Origin: Microglena sp. YARC
Lineage: Eukaryota > Chlorophyta > Chlorophyceae > Chlamydomonadales > Chlamydomonadaceae
Direction: 5' to 3'
DNA: 64,000 nt
NCBI GenBank assembly: GCA_022414725.1
Contig: CM039464.1
Span: forward strand, 7,162,113-7,226,112
Shown: positions 32,121-40,535 of the stretch, in pieces
Layout: each line of letters opens with the position of its first letter
Numbering within the stretch: the stretch's first letter is position 1
Program-made: the position numbers and the translations under genes
The notes under the pieces: model-generated
The model's input: the letters and a program-made list of their open reading frames with translations, nothing else
Database searches by the model: none
What the model was told of the DNA's origin: nothing

Positions 32121-32396
32121 TTTATTATCCCTTTTTTTTCTTCTTGTGACTTCTCATTTGTTAGCTTCTTACCTCCGACACTGTAAGTGGTTGAGATCTG
32201 GGTCCTGCTCTAAGGGGTTTAATACCTACGCCACCAAAACGGTGGTGGGGAGTTTGGTTTGTTTGTCCTCGACACACCCCTGATGTAATGGGGTTTTTTG
32301 CTTTGTGGGTGCTTTTTCTTTTTGTTTAAAGCACAGAGTCTCATACACCCTCGCGGTGTCAAGTAGACTTTAACATGTAATGTATGTATGTATGTA

Positions 32397-32790
32397 TGCA
32401 GGTGGGTGGGGTGGTGGTGAGGTGGAGATGGTGAGGTGGTGGTGGTGGTTGAATGTATGGGCATTAACAGCTACATCCAGGTGGGTGGGGTGGTGGTGAG
32501 GTGGAGGTGGTGAGGTGGTGGTGGTGGTTGAATGTATGGGCATTAACAGCTACATGCAGGTGGGTGGGGTGGGGGTGGTGTTGAGGTGGTGGTGGTGGTG
32601 GTTGAATGGTGGGCATTAACAGCTACATCCAGGTGGGTGGGGTGGTGGTGAGGTGGTGGTGTTGGTGGTTTAATGTATGGGCATTAACAGCTACATCCAG
32701 AGGCCTAGAGCTCACTAGGTCACCATCTTCATAAATCCAGAGCTGATCTATAGCCGGGTGGTAATGAGACAGTAAGACAACAGACAGCTA
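32397..32790. repeat. GGTGGT minisatellite, right part, and short unique end
   Basis: The array interrupted at 27703 continues with five units to about 32700. Then about 90 bp are unique. Together with the left part it forms most of the GIY-YIG gene intron. Confidence 0.9.
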
Positions 32791-33023
32791 TTGCTGACAC
32801 CACCGCCCTGCACCTGCAGGTACCGTGCTCAGACAATTGCCAGAGGGGCTCAGACGTGCTCAGACGTACCGTACTCAGACGTGCAGACGTGCTCGGGCGT
32901 GCAGACGTACTCAGACGTACCGTACTCAGACGTGCAGACGTGCTCGGGCGTGCAGACGTACTCAGACGTACCGTGCTCAGACGTCCCGTGCTCAGACTAA
33001 GAGACATGATCAGACGTGCTCAG
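32791..33023 (+). repeat. (GTGCTCAGAC)n acceptor-side repeat
   Basis: Short units GTGCTCAGACGTACC, GTACTCAGACGTGCAG and GCTCGGGCGTGCAG run from 32826 to 33023. Each ends in CAG, and the last CAG is the acceptor of the next exon. Confidence 0.85.
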
Positions 33024-33623
33024 AAGTGCCAGAAGGGCAAGCCCATTGGGGGACGTGAACCCCAAAGCAAGCAGACAACCGAGAAACCGCATGCTGAGGA
33101 GCTCGCTGGACAACTGGAGAAGATTGCCCAAGGATACAAGAACAAGGGACTCCTGATGGTGAACAAGGGGCAGATGGATCGGGACTATAGGGAGCTCAGG
33201 GCTTCAGTCCCAGACGTGCCCGGCAACTACATCGTGCTTCTGAAGGCTCCAAATGCCCGGGAATAGTTTCCCGTGTACTTGGGAGGTTCCACTAAATCTC
33301 TCAGATCTCCCTTTAATTCTGACATCAACGAAGAATTCTTTGGGCCGAAGTCTGAGCATCAGAAATGTTGGCGCTTGGTGGATGCTATGAGCCGTGGTTT
33401 CAGCATAGAGGCCAGGTTCAGGACAGGTTTGGAAGATCCTCGCAGATCAGAGGTCAGGGCATTGAAGGCGTACGACTTTGCCCTGAATTCGAGCACGAAT
33501 GGAGGCTACCGGGATGTACAGATACCAACCAAATACAAAAAGAGCATGGGCGATTACCCGGTACTCGATGATGGTCTTGGTCGCTTGGCCGATTCTTTTC
33601 GTCTTATAGCTGAGTACAAATGA
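33024..33623 (+). CDS. Terminal exon: GIY-YIG-like nuclease domain with an in-frame TAG
   Basis: After CTCAG a phase 0 frame reads KCQKGKPIGGREPQSKQ, a Lys/Glu-rich helix and RDYRELRASVPDVPGNYIVL. It meets TAG at 33264-33266 and continues in the same frame as FPVYLGGSTKSLRSPF, FSIEARFRTGL, RRSEVRALKAYDFALNSSTN to TGA at 33621. GNY...VYLGGS, the Arg, and E-x3-L-x2-YDFALN fit the order of GIY-YIG motifs (GIY, YIG, R, E, N). With the N-terminal Cys cluster this could be a host nuclease-like protein or a domesticated mobile-element nuclease. The TAG sits inside the fold; it is a nonsense mutation, a sequence error or a readthrough site. Confidence 0.6.
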
Positions 33624-34440
33624 TAGCCCCCTACTGAATGCTGATATCGCTCTCTATCTTGGCCATGTCTTACTATGATATAGCTGAGTACAAATGATAG
33701 CCATCTACTGAATGCTGATATCGCTCTCTATCTTGGCCATGTCTTACTATGATATAGCTGAGTACAAATGATAGCCATCTACTGAATGCTGATATCGCTC
33801 TCTATCTTGGCCATGTCTTACTATGATATAGCTGAGTACAAATGATAGCCATCTACTGAATGCTGATATCGCTCTCTATCTTGGCCATGTCTTACTATGA
33901 TATAGCTGAGTACAAATGATAGCCATCTACTGAATGCTGATATCGCTCTCTATCTTGGCCATGTCTTACTATGATATAGCTGAGTACAAATGATAGCCAT
34001 CTACTGAATGCTGATATCGCTCTCTATCTTGGCCATGTCTTACTATGATATAGCTGAGTACAAATGATAGCCATCTACTGAATGCTGATATCGCTCTCTA
34101 TCTTGGCCATGTCTTACTATGATATAGCTGAGTACAAATGATAGCCATCTACTGAATGCTGATATCGCTCTCTATCTTGGCCATGTCTTACTATGATATA
34201 GCTGAGTACAAATGATAGCCATCTACTGAATGCTGATATCGCTCTCTATCTTGGCCATGTCTTACTATGATATAGCTGAGTACAAATGATAGCCATCTAC
34301 TGAATGCTGATATCGCTCTCTATCTTGGCCATGTCTTACTATGATATAGCTGAGTACAAATGATAGCCATCTACTGAATGCTGATATCGCTCTCTATCAT
34401 TGCCATGTCTTACTATGATATAGCTGATGTCTGCAAGTGA
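33607..34440 (+). repeat. 74-bp satellite containing the gene's last codons and stop
   Basis: Eleven units of 74 bp. The first includes the end of the coding exon, ATAGCTGAGTACAAATGATAG (Ile-Ala-Glu-Tyr-Lys-stop). All later units repeat TATAGCTGAGTACAAATGAT and GCTGATATCGCTCTCTATC. Units are nearly identical; only the last two diverge. It forms the 3' flank or UTR of the GIY-YIG gene. Confidence 0.95.
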
Positions 34441-34775
34441 TTGCCCTCAGCTGAATGCTGATGTTGCTATTGCTGCCTAGGACAGATCTCACCGTGTTGT
34501 ACCTGATGACCGCACGTAATAACACTCCTCATTTGCTGAATGCTCATGTTACTATCTTGGCCATCATGTATTACCATGTTCACTCGGGGAACTCGCCAAA
34601 TCGCTTAATTTCGTCGAGCGCTGCGGAACGCACCCCCTCGGCGCATCTGCTGAATGCCATGTCTTACTGTGATACAGCTGATGTCCGCAAGTGATTTGTC
34701 TGTTGCTGTTAACTTTACTAAGGAGTGTACAGCTCGGGAGTGTATCTCTGATGTCTGGTGTCAGAATCAAGTATG
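34441..34775. repeat. Diverged 74-bp-like units and left inverted arm
   Basis: GCTGAATGCTGATGTTGC, TGCTGAATGCTCATGTTAC and TGCTGAATGCCATGTCTTAC show decayed satellite units continuing past 34440. At 34580 an inverted arm TCACTCGGGGAA... starts (see separate entry). Confidence 0.6.
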
Positions 34776-35110
34776 TTTTTGGCGGAGCCCACCCTTCTGG
34801 GGGGCAGGAGCCCCCAGGGTTACCCATTTGTCCGTCCGCCTCATTACCGTGCACAAGCCGCCGTGCGTGGCGAGATGCCGTCGAAATATCTCAGAAATCT
34901 GAGACATTTCGACGACAATCCGCCTTGGCGAAATGTAGGCGAAATGTCTCGGGATTCTGAGCTACACGCGACGCGGGTATAGGGCTTACCGCTAGAGTCA
35001 GAAGTGCCAGGTCATTAAAGGACTATGACTAATCGCGGACCCCGCGTGCGTTCCGCGTGCATTCCGCTGCGCTCGTACGCATTTAGCGATCTGTAGACTT
35101 CCCCGAGTGA
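34580..35110. mobile_element. Candidate TIR element bounded by TCACTCGGGGAA
   Basis: The 55 bp from 34580 (TCACTCGGGGAA, ATCGCTTAA, GAGCGCTGCGGAA) are matched in inverted form, about 75-80 percent by eye, by the 55 bp ending at 35110 (TTCCCCGAGTGA). The interior includes part of a GGCGGAG-family copy and a 15-bp-arm hairpin GTCGAAATATCTCAG at 34877-34913. No clear target duplication is seen. The two arms could also be independent fragments, because the family copy inside appears to continue outside at 35111. Confidence 0.4.
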
Positions 35111-35445
35111 CCATCCATCCGTCTGACCGTGATGAAGCCCGACACGTCAGCCAACGGCCTCGTAACTAACTCGCTTCCGTTGCCACCTGTCGCTCCCTCG
35201 CGATCACTCTCCGCCATTTTTTAGCGTCGCAGGCGACGCTGCTACGAACTTGTTTGGCGGAGCCCACCCTTCTGGGGGGCGGGAGCCCCCAGGGTTACCC
35301 CCTTGTCTGTTTGTCCGACCGACCGACTGACCGAAAATTTGAAGCCTGACACGTCAGCCAACTGTCTCATGATTAACTGGCTTCGGTCAGCTCCAATTTT
35401 CCTCCGCCAATTTCCGCATCACTTGCAACGCTGCATAGGACTTGT
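34776..35445 (+). repeat. GGCGGAG-family copies 3 (interrupted) and 4
   Basis: 34776-34848 is the 5' part and 35111-35253 the 3' part of one copy, split by 262 bp ending in the TTCCCCGAGTGA arm. 35254-35445 is a second copy directly abutting it, ending GCTGCATAGGACTTGT. Confidence 0.7.
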
Positions 35446-35924
35446 CATTGTGAACATGGTCGTACCAAGCCGTTTATACAGGTTGTGTGTGTGAACTTGG
35501 AGGATATCTAGCTGTCTAGTTCAACACATGAATTTACTGTGTTGCTTGAACAAGTAATCCTACGGATTTATGGAGGTTGGAAGCTGATTAGCTGAAGTTT
35601 TTCATGTCGTTTCGTCGTTTGCATGAATTGAATGAGTAATGAAGGCATGCATTTACTGTGCTGCTTGGGCAATTAATTCTACGGACTTGTAGAGTTTGGA
35701 AGCTGAAGTGTTTCATGTCGTTTCATCGTTTTCATGAATTGAATGAGTAATGAAGGCATGCATTTCCTACTAGGGAGATTAGTGTTTTGTTACCCACATA
35801 TGTTTCAAATGTGAACAGTTTGTATTGGCTGAATGTTTTTGCGGAGTTACGTTAATTCAAAAAGTGAAACTGGATTTGTTGCAAGGAATATTTAGACATT
35901 ACATTACATTACATTACATTACAT
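35446..35924. repeat. About 115-bp duplication and LINE tail repeat
   Basis: CATGTCGTTTC(G/A)TCGTTT, ATGAATTGAATGAGTAATG and GAAGGCATGCATTT occur twice (35605 and 35720), with flanking similarity. 35897-35924 is (ATTAC)n, the reverse of the LINE 3' tail. Confidence 0.7.
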
Positions 35925-38471
35925 GTTAAAGTCTACTTGACACCGCGAGGGTGTATGAGACTCTGTGCTTTAAACAAAAAGAAAAAGCACCCACAAAGCA
36001 AAAAACCCCATTACATCAGGGGTGTGTCGAGGACAAACAAACCAAACTCCCAACCACCGTTTTGGTGGCGTAGGTATTAAACCCCTTAGAAGCAGGACCC
36101 AGATCTCAACCACTTACAGTGGCGGAGGTAAGAAGCTAACAAATGAGAAGTCTCAAGAAGAAAAAAAAGGGATAATAAATTACGGTGCCACTAAGCAGTC
36201 CAGGGCTTCCTGTCTTGCTCTTCTACAAGTAGAAAGATAGTCGGCTAGGTTGCTCCAAAAAGACTTAGTGCCATTTCCATTCATAAAGGTTCTGAATGTG
36301 GAATCGCAGAATTCCACATTCCATACGGTTAAGTCGGTATCCTCATGGACATGCCTATAAATATCTGTAAACAGATTCTGGTAGCGGAGGCGAATATCAT
36401 TATAAAAAGGGCACTCAAACATATGCATTTCATCCTCAGTTTTTTGGAACCCACACATTTGACAGTGTCTCATTGAGCGAGGGATGTGTGCTCTATCCAC
36501 CACCCTCATTCTTTCTGTGTTCAGCCAATGGGAACCCATTCTAAACTGTGCTATAGAACGAATCTGATCCTGCTTATGTAAGGCGGATGTAAAGGGAATC
36601 AAGCCATTCTCATCATTGCTGTTGGCTGCGAACCATTTTTGGTATCGGAGGCGTTTAAAGCCAACCCTTCTCTCATCAGGGATGTCTCTAACTGCATTGG
36701 TGTCACTTGGGTACTTAAAACCTCCATGACTCAAAAACTTCAGACATAATACCTTCGACATCGACAGCCTCCAAAATGTTGATGTTTTTACTGGATCCTA
36801 GCTTGTGGAGAGCACAACGCAAGTCATGAACCCAGCCAGTGTTGGAGTCAAAAGATTCCTCAAGAGCCATTCTAATGAGATCCTCAGGTTCTTTATGTAT
36901 GGTCTTGTTCCAGAAGCGCAAAGCTTGTTTAAGCCAAGCAAAACACAACGGGGTTCTACCCAGCTCTTCCATGATAATATTAGATGTAGTAGATTGGCAA
37001 AACACCCAACATTTTGTTTAAGTATACCTCTATGCCATTTCTCACAAGCATGGTCATTTGAGATAAGTGTGTTGTTCAGAATAGAAGGAGCCCACACCTC
37101 ACAGCCAAAATTCAGGATAGGTTGTACAAGAGAATCAAACAGGTGGGTGAGAATATCAATATTGTATATCTCCATAGTATGGCATCGCCTACGAAGCATG
37201 TGGTGTGCCTTTTGGGCCTTAGTGAGCATCCTAGAAAAAGCAGCTTTTGCACGATTGCTTGAGTCACCATCCACAAAGAGGGATCCCAAGTAGATAAAAG
37301 ATAACTTTGTAGAAAGTTGTGCTCCATCATAGACAAATTTGTAATCAGGATCCATGCGGGCCTCATCACAGAATTGTTTGTTGAAAACGACAATCTCAGT
37401 TTTCTTTATATTCACAGCCATCTTAGTAGCCTCGCAGAAAATCTCTCAGGCAGTCAAGCATCGCTTGCATATCTGCCGGGGATTCTGCCATTATAGCTAG
37501 GTCATCAGCATAAAGTAACAGTTGCAGAATCTTTCCCCTAAGCTCAGCCCCTACATTTGGGAGCTTGGATTGGAGGAACGATTCAATTCTATCAATGAAC
37601 AGACCGAATAGGAGTGGGGATAGGGGGTCTCCTTGTTTAACTCCTACAAGGGATGGAAAGGAGGATCCAATGTCCCCATGTAGGCGAACTTGGAAAACAA
37701 CATGATTATACATGGACTTCAGAATACTGAGATAGGGGTCCTTGACTCCTAGCCTTGCTAAGCAATCCCATAGCAAGTCTCTGTTGACCCAATCATAAGC
37801 CTTCTTGAAATCAACAAAAGCCACAAAGAGTGGTTTTTTTCTTTTCTCTATATTTATCTACAATATGGTTAAGAATGAATGATGCATCTGCAGTACCCCT
37901 ACCACTTCTAAATCCATATTGGCCAGCGGCTCTGAGGTTGAATTCTTCTGACCAATCATCTAGTCTACGTAGCATGCAAAGGGAGAAGATCTTTCCTATG
38001 GAGTTGCTCACCGCAAGACCTCGATAGTTGTCCTTGTCATACACACTGCCTTTGGATTTGGGTACGGGTACCAAGGCAGCTGCAGCCCATTGGCTAGGGT
38101 AAGAAGTCTTCCAGATGAGATTAAACAGGTTAGTCATAGCTTGTACAAATCGGGAGTTGGCCTCATGGGAAGCAAATCTGTACCATTCTGCAGGGATACC
38201 ATCTACCCCGGGGGAGGAGTTTTTCCGTAGGGATTGGAGAACAGAAAACACCTCCTGGGTGGTAAAGTCTTGACATAACCATGTTGGTGCGGCCTCTATC
38301 TGAGGTCCATCAGCTTGAGGGACAAAGTCCCTAGCATCCAGACTTGGATCAATACCTACTTGCACATCAAAGAGGTCTGCAAAATAATCAGTCCAATCAT
38401 GAATTGTGATATCTGCCGTAGTGGCCTTGTTAGGCTCACGCACATCTTTCCAAAAACTTTTCGGATTATGC
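35925..38471 (-). mobile_element. 5'-truncated inverted copy of the two-ORF LINE
   Basis: The minus strand matches 29831-32380 of the plus copy with few substitutions. It starts at GCATAATCCG (38471) and ends with AACATGTAATGTAATG. It retains part of the linker, the RT, the CCHC knuckle and the 3' UTR. It is tail-to-tail with the plus copy; 3.5 kb separate them. Confidence 0.95.
36180..38471 (-). pseudogene. LINE ORF2 C-terminal two thirds
   Basis: NPKSFWKDVREPNKATTAD leads into RT blocks SSPGVDGIPAEWYRF, NYRGLAVSNSIGKIF, QYGFRSGRGTADASF, VDFKKAYDWVNRDLL, GVKQGDPLSPLLFGLFID and LLYADDLAIM (YADD at 37501-37512). The knuckle RHCQMCGFQKTEDEMHMFEC and the stop at 36180 follow. This copy is better preserved than the plus copy. 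Frame changes remain near 37820 (7 A against 6 A), 37430, 36860 and 36740. Confidence 0.93.
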
Positions 38472-38608
38472 ACGTTCAGACTTATCACGTGTGGCTGACT
38501 ATGATATATAGACGTTCAGACTTATCACGTGTGGCTGACTATGAGTTTGAATAGCTTATGCAAGATATGTGGTATAGCTGCCGTACATGTGGCAAACCAC
38601 AAGGGGAG
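38472..38608 (+). repeat. 40-bp direct duplication and polypurine tract
   Basis: ACGTTCAGACTTATCACGTG with its following 20 bp is present twice (38472 and 38512). AACCACAAGGGGAG at 38595-38608 is a Copia-like polypurine tract directly before the LTR. The internal part of that element is otherwise missing. Confidence 0.6.
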
Positions 38609-39115
38609 TGTTAATGATAGGTGTGCCTCAAGCCACATGTTAGTGCTAGCTATGCTTTGGGAGTGTTAAGGATAGGTGTGCCTCAAGCCACATGCTAGTG
38701 TTAGCTATGCTATGGGAGTGTTAAGGATAGGTGTGCCTTAAGCCACGAGTTAGTGCTAGCTAAGCTGCGGCAAGGCTCAAGCCAGAAGCAAACGCAAAAT
38801 GAAAAAAAAATGAAGAAAGAAAATGATTTGTTCGAGTTTACATTTTCCTGGTAATAATTGTTTTACTGCCGAAGACGGCGAGCAGCCAAATTGCTGGCTG
38901 AAGCTATGTAACCAAGTTCAAGTTCAAGCCGGAAGCCAGCGCATGTCCGCAGCTGTTCCGTTATCCTTGCGGAGATTCTTCAAAAGCTGCTGTGTTACCG
39001 TTGCACCGTAGCACGTATAACACCTATAGCGCCTGTGCATAACTGTAGTACATGTACAGCGAGTTTGAGCTATATATATTCGAGTTTTGTTTCTCGTGTA
39101 ACCAACAAACCAACA
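38609..39115 (+). repeat. LTR of a plus-oriented Copia-like element
   Basis: 507 bp from TGTTAATGATAGG, directly after the purine tract, to CCAACAAACCAACA. A TATATATA box lies at 39071-39078. The first 170 bp contain three tandem copies (about 55 bp) of GGGAGTGTTAA(T/G)GATAGG...GTGCTAGCTATGCT, so the purine-tract/LTR boundary is itself triplicated. No partner LTR is in the window. Confidence 0.6.
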
Positions 39116-39143
39116 TCATCTAGCGGCCACTTCTGGTATGCTC

Positions 39144-39330
39144 CAGGGTACTTCAAATGGCCAAATTGGCCAGCGCTTTAGCGCCCTTGAAAACAAAAAA
39201 ACTGCGCTTTGTAGTGCAAAAAGCGCAAAAATTGCTTGCAGCGCCCACAGGGGGGTGCAAAAAACTGCGCTTAAAGCGCAGAGGGGGTCAAAAAGTCAGC
39301 GCTCAAAAGCGCGCGCTTTGAATTACCCTG
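39144..39330. mobile_element. hAT-like MITE, copy B
   Basis: Ends CAGGGTACTTC and TACCCTG, flanks GTATGCTC and ATATGCTC (7 of 8 match). Confidence 0.85.
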
Positions 39331-39440
39331 ATATGCTCTGCTACCGTCTCCATCCGACTTCTCCATCAACACCTCAAACCTTAAACGAGTAGTCTAGCGA
39401 TAGCGGTATAACTGATCGAGAAAAGGAACATGGTGGTGAG
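39331..39440. other. Spacer between MITEs
   Basis: Unique sequence of about 110 bp with no recognised feature. Confidence 0.4.
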
Positions 39441-39634
39441 CAGGGCACTACTTCTTGCCAAATTGGTCAGCGCTTAAAGAGCACAAACGTCAAATTAGTC
39501 AGCGCTTTTCAGTGCAAAAAACGCAAAACTGCGCGCTGCGCCCACAGGGGGTTGAAAGAACTGCGCGAAACGCGCAGAGGGGCTCAAAAAGGCAGCGCAG
39601 CATCGCGCTGCCGCGCGCGCTTAGTTGTACCCTG
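39441..39634. mobile_element. hAT-like MITE, copy C, perfect 8-bp duplication
   Basis: Starts CAGGGCACTACTTC and ends GTTGTACCCTG. GTGGTGAG occurs at 39433-39440 and again at 39635-39642. The 8-bp duplication and CAGGG ends fit the hAT superfamily. Confidence 0.9.
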
Positions 39635-40391
39635 GTGGTGAGAGCAGGCCACACCGCGTTCACTGTCCACAACCCTGAGATCTGTACAGAAATAAGTGCC
39701 CTCCGAGGTAAGGCAACCCCCCTCCCGTTAGTGGAATGCGACTCACCCGTACCATCCCCTGCGAGAATCTAACACAGGTCCCTTATGTGAGGGAAGCCAA
39801 TTTAACCGGCTAATTTGACAGGCATTTTCGGCGAAATAAAAAAAATCACGAAAATGTGCTATCAAAGCGAGTACTCGTTGCATAGGTCTTCGCCTTCAGG
39901 CCGACCAATAAATCACAGGCAATGACGCAGCAGCCATCAACAAGCTATGTTGGAATCTCCCTCACAATCCTCCAACGCCTCTCGTGACTCCCCAACAGAC
40001 AATCAAATCCAACTTCACAGCATGTAACTAAATCACAGACAATGACGCAGCAGCCATTCACAAGCTATGTCGGGGTCTCCGCAATGTATGGTTTACAATC
40101 CAGGGGTAGCCATACAGACAATAACCTTGTTCACAAACTGGTCAGGCATCGGTGGTAATTCTTTTTACTGAGATGGTCCTACGGTGACTATAGCTAGCTC
40201 CGGCTTACGCTATGGTGTCCTTAACTTCACGTCCTGTGAGTAACGGTTCTACACGGATGTAACAATTTCAATTTCAATTTCAATTACGGTCCAGGGGTAG
40301 CCATACAGACACTAATTTGACCGGCGTTTTCGGCAAAGTCACAAAAATCATGAAAATGGGCTATCAAATCGCCTTTGGGCCGACCAATAGA
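39635..40391 (-). repeat. 3' flank with two partial copies of the UBA exon end
   Basis: 39890-39970 (minus strand ACGAGAGGCGTTGGAGGA, TAGCTTGT, TGGCTGCTGCGTCATTGC) and 40028-40075 copy the last 40-90 bp of the exon at 40392-40535, including the stop region. The first copy contains an extra in-frame stop. Reversed dispersed cores (CCAGGGGTAGCCATACAGAC) occur at 40096 and 40285, and CAATTT repeats at 40262. Confidence 0.75.
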
Positions 40392-40535
40392 TCACACGCA
40401 ATGACGCAGCAGCCATTCACAAGCTACGTTGGGGTCGCCCCCACACTCCTCCAACGCCTCTCGTGCCTTGGTGGGGCAGAAGCCCATATTTGCCAGGCTG
40501 TCAACATCTTCGTCGGCCACAAACGCACCCAGGTC
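40392..40535 (-). CDS. Terminal exon with UBA domain
   Basis: The minus-strand frame reads DLGAFVADEDVDSLANMGF, then CPTKAREALEECGGDPNVAC and EWLLRHCV, stop TGA at 40392. V-x2-L-x2-MGF, A-x2-AL-x3-GG and A-x2-WLL are the hallmarks of a ubiquitin-associated (UBA) three-helix domain, about 40 residues, which usually binds ubiquitin. It continues in phase 0 from the exon at 42661-42798. The bases before GAC are TGCAT rather than an AG, while upstream duplicates read TGCAG-GACCTGGGTG. The exon's own acceptor therefore looks mutated, or the base is an error. Confidence 0.75.
   Translation of the reverse strand, partial: DLGAFVADEDVDSLANMGFCPTKAREALEECGGDPNVACEWLLRHCV

Larger units (their letters stand above)
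27704..32396 (+). mobile_element. Two-ORF LINE (L1-like), near full length, inserted in the minisatellite
   Basis: Between two halves of the same minisatellite lies a 4.7-kb LINE: a short 5' leader, ORF1 at 27732, ORF2 at about 28545-32120, a 3' UTR of 275 bp and a tail TGTAATGTATGTATG. Domains are a coiled coil and RRM-like ORF1, then APE endonuclease, RT and CCHC in ORF2; there is no RNase H. Both ORFs are broken mainly by single-base indels, many in homopolymers. An inverted, 5'-truncated copy lies at 35925-38471. Confidence 0.93.

Noticed and set aside
28143..33270. Alternative genetic code (TAA/TAG as Gln) from in-frame stops in LINE ORF1 and the GIY-YIG exon
   Set aside because: The same LINE also has TGA stops and many frameshifts, so decay explains them; the GIY-YIG TAG is a single case. 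Host genes with several conserved in-frame TAG codons would be needed.
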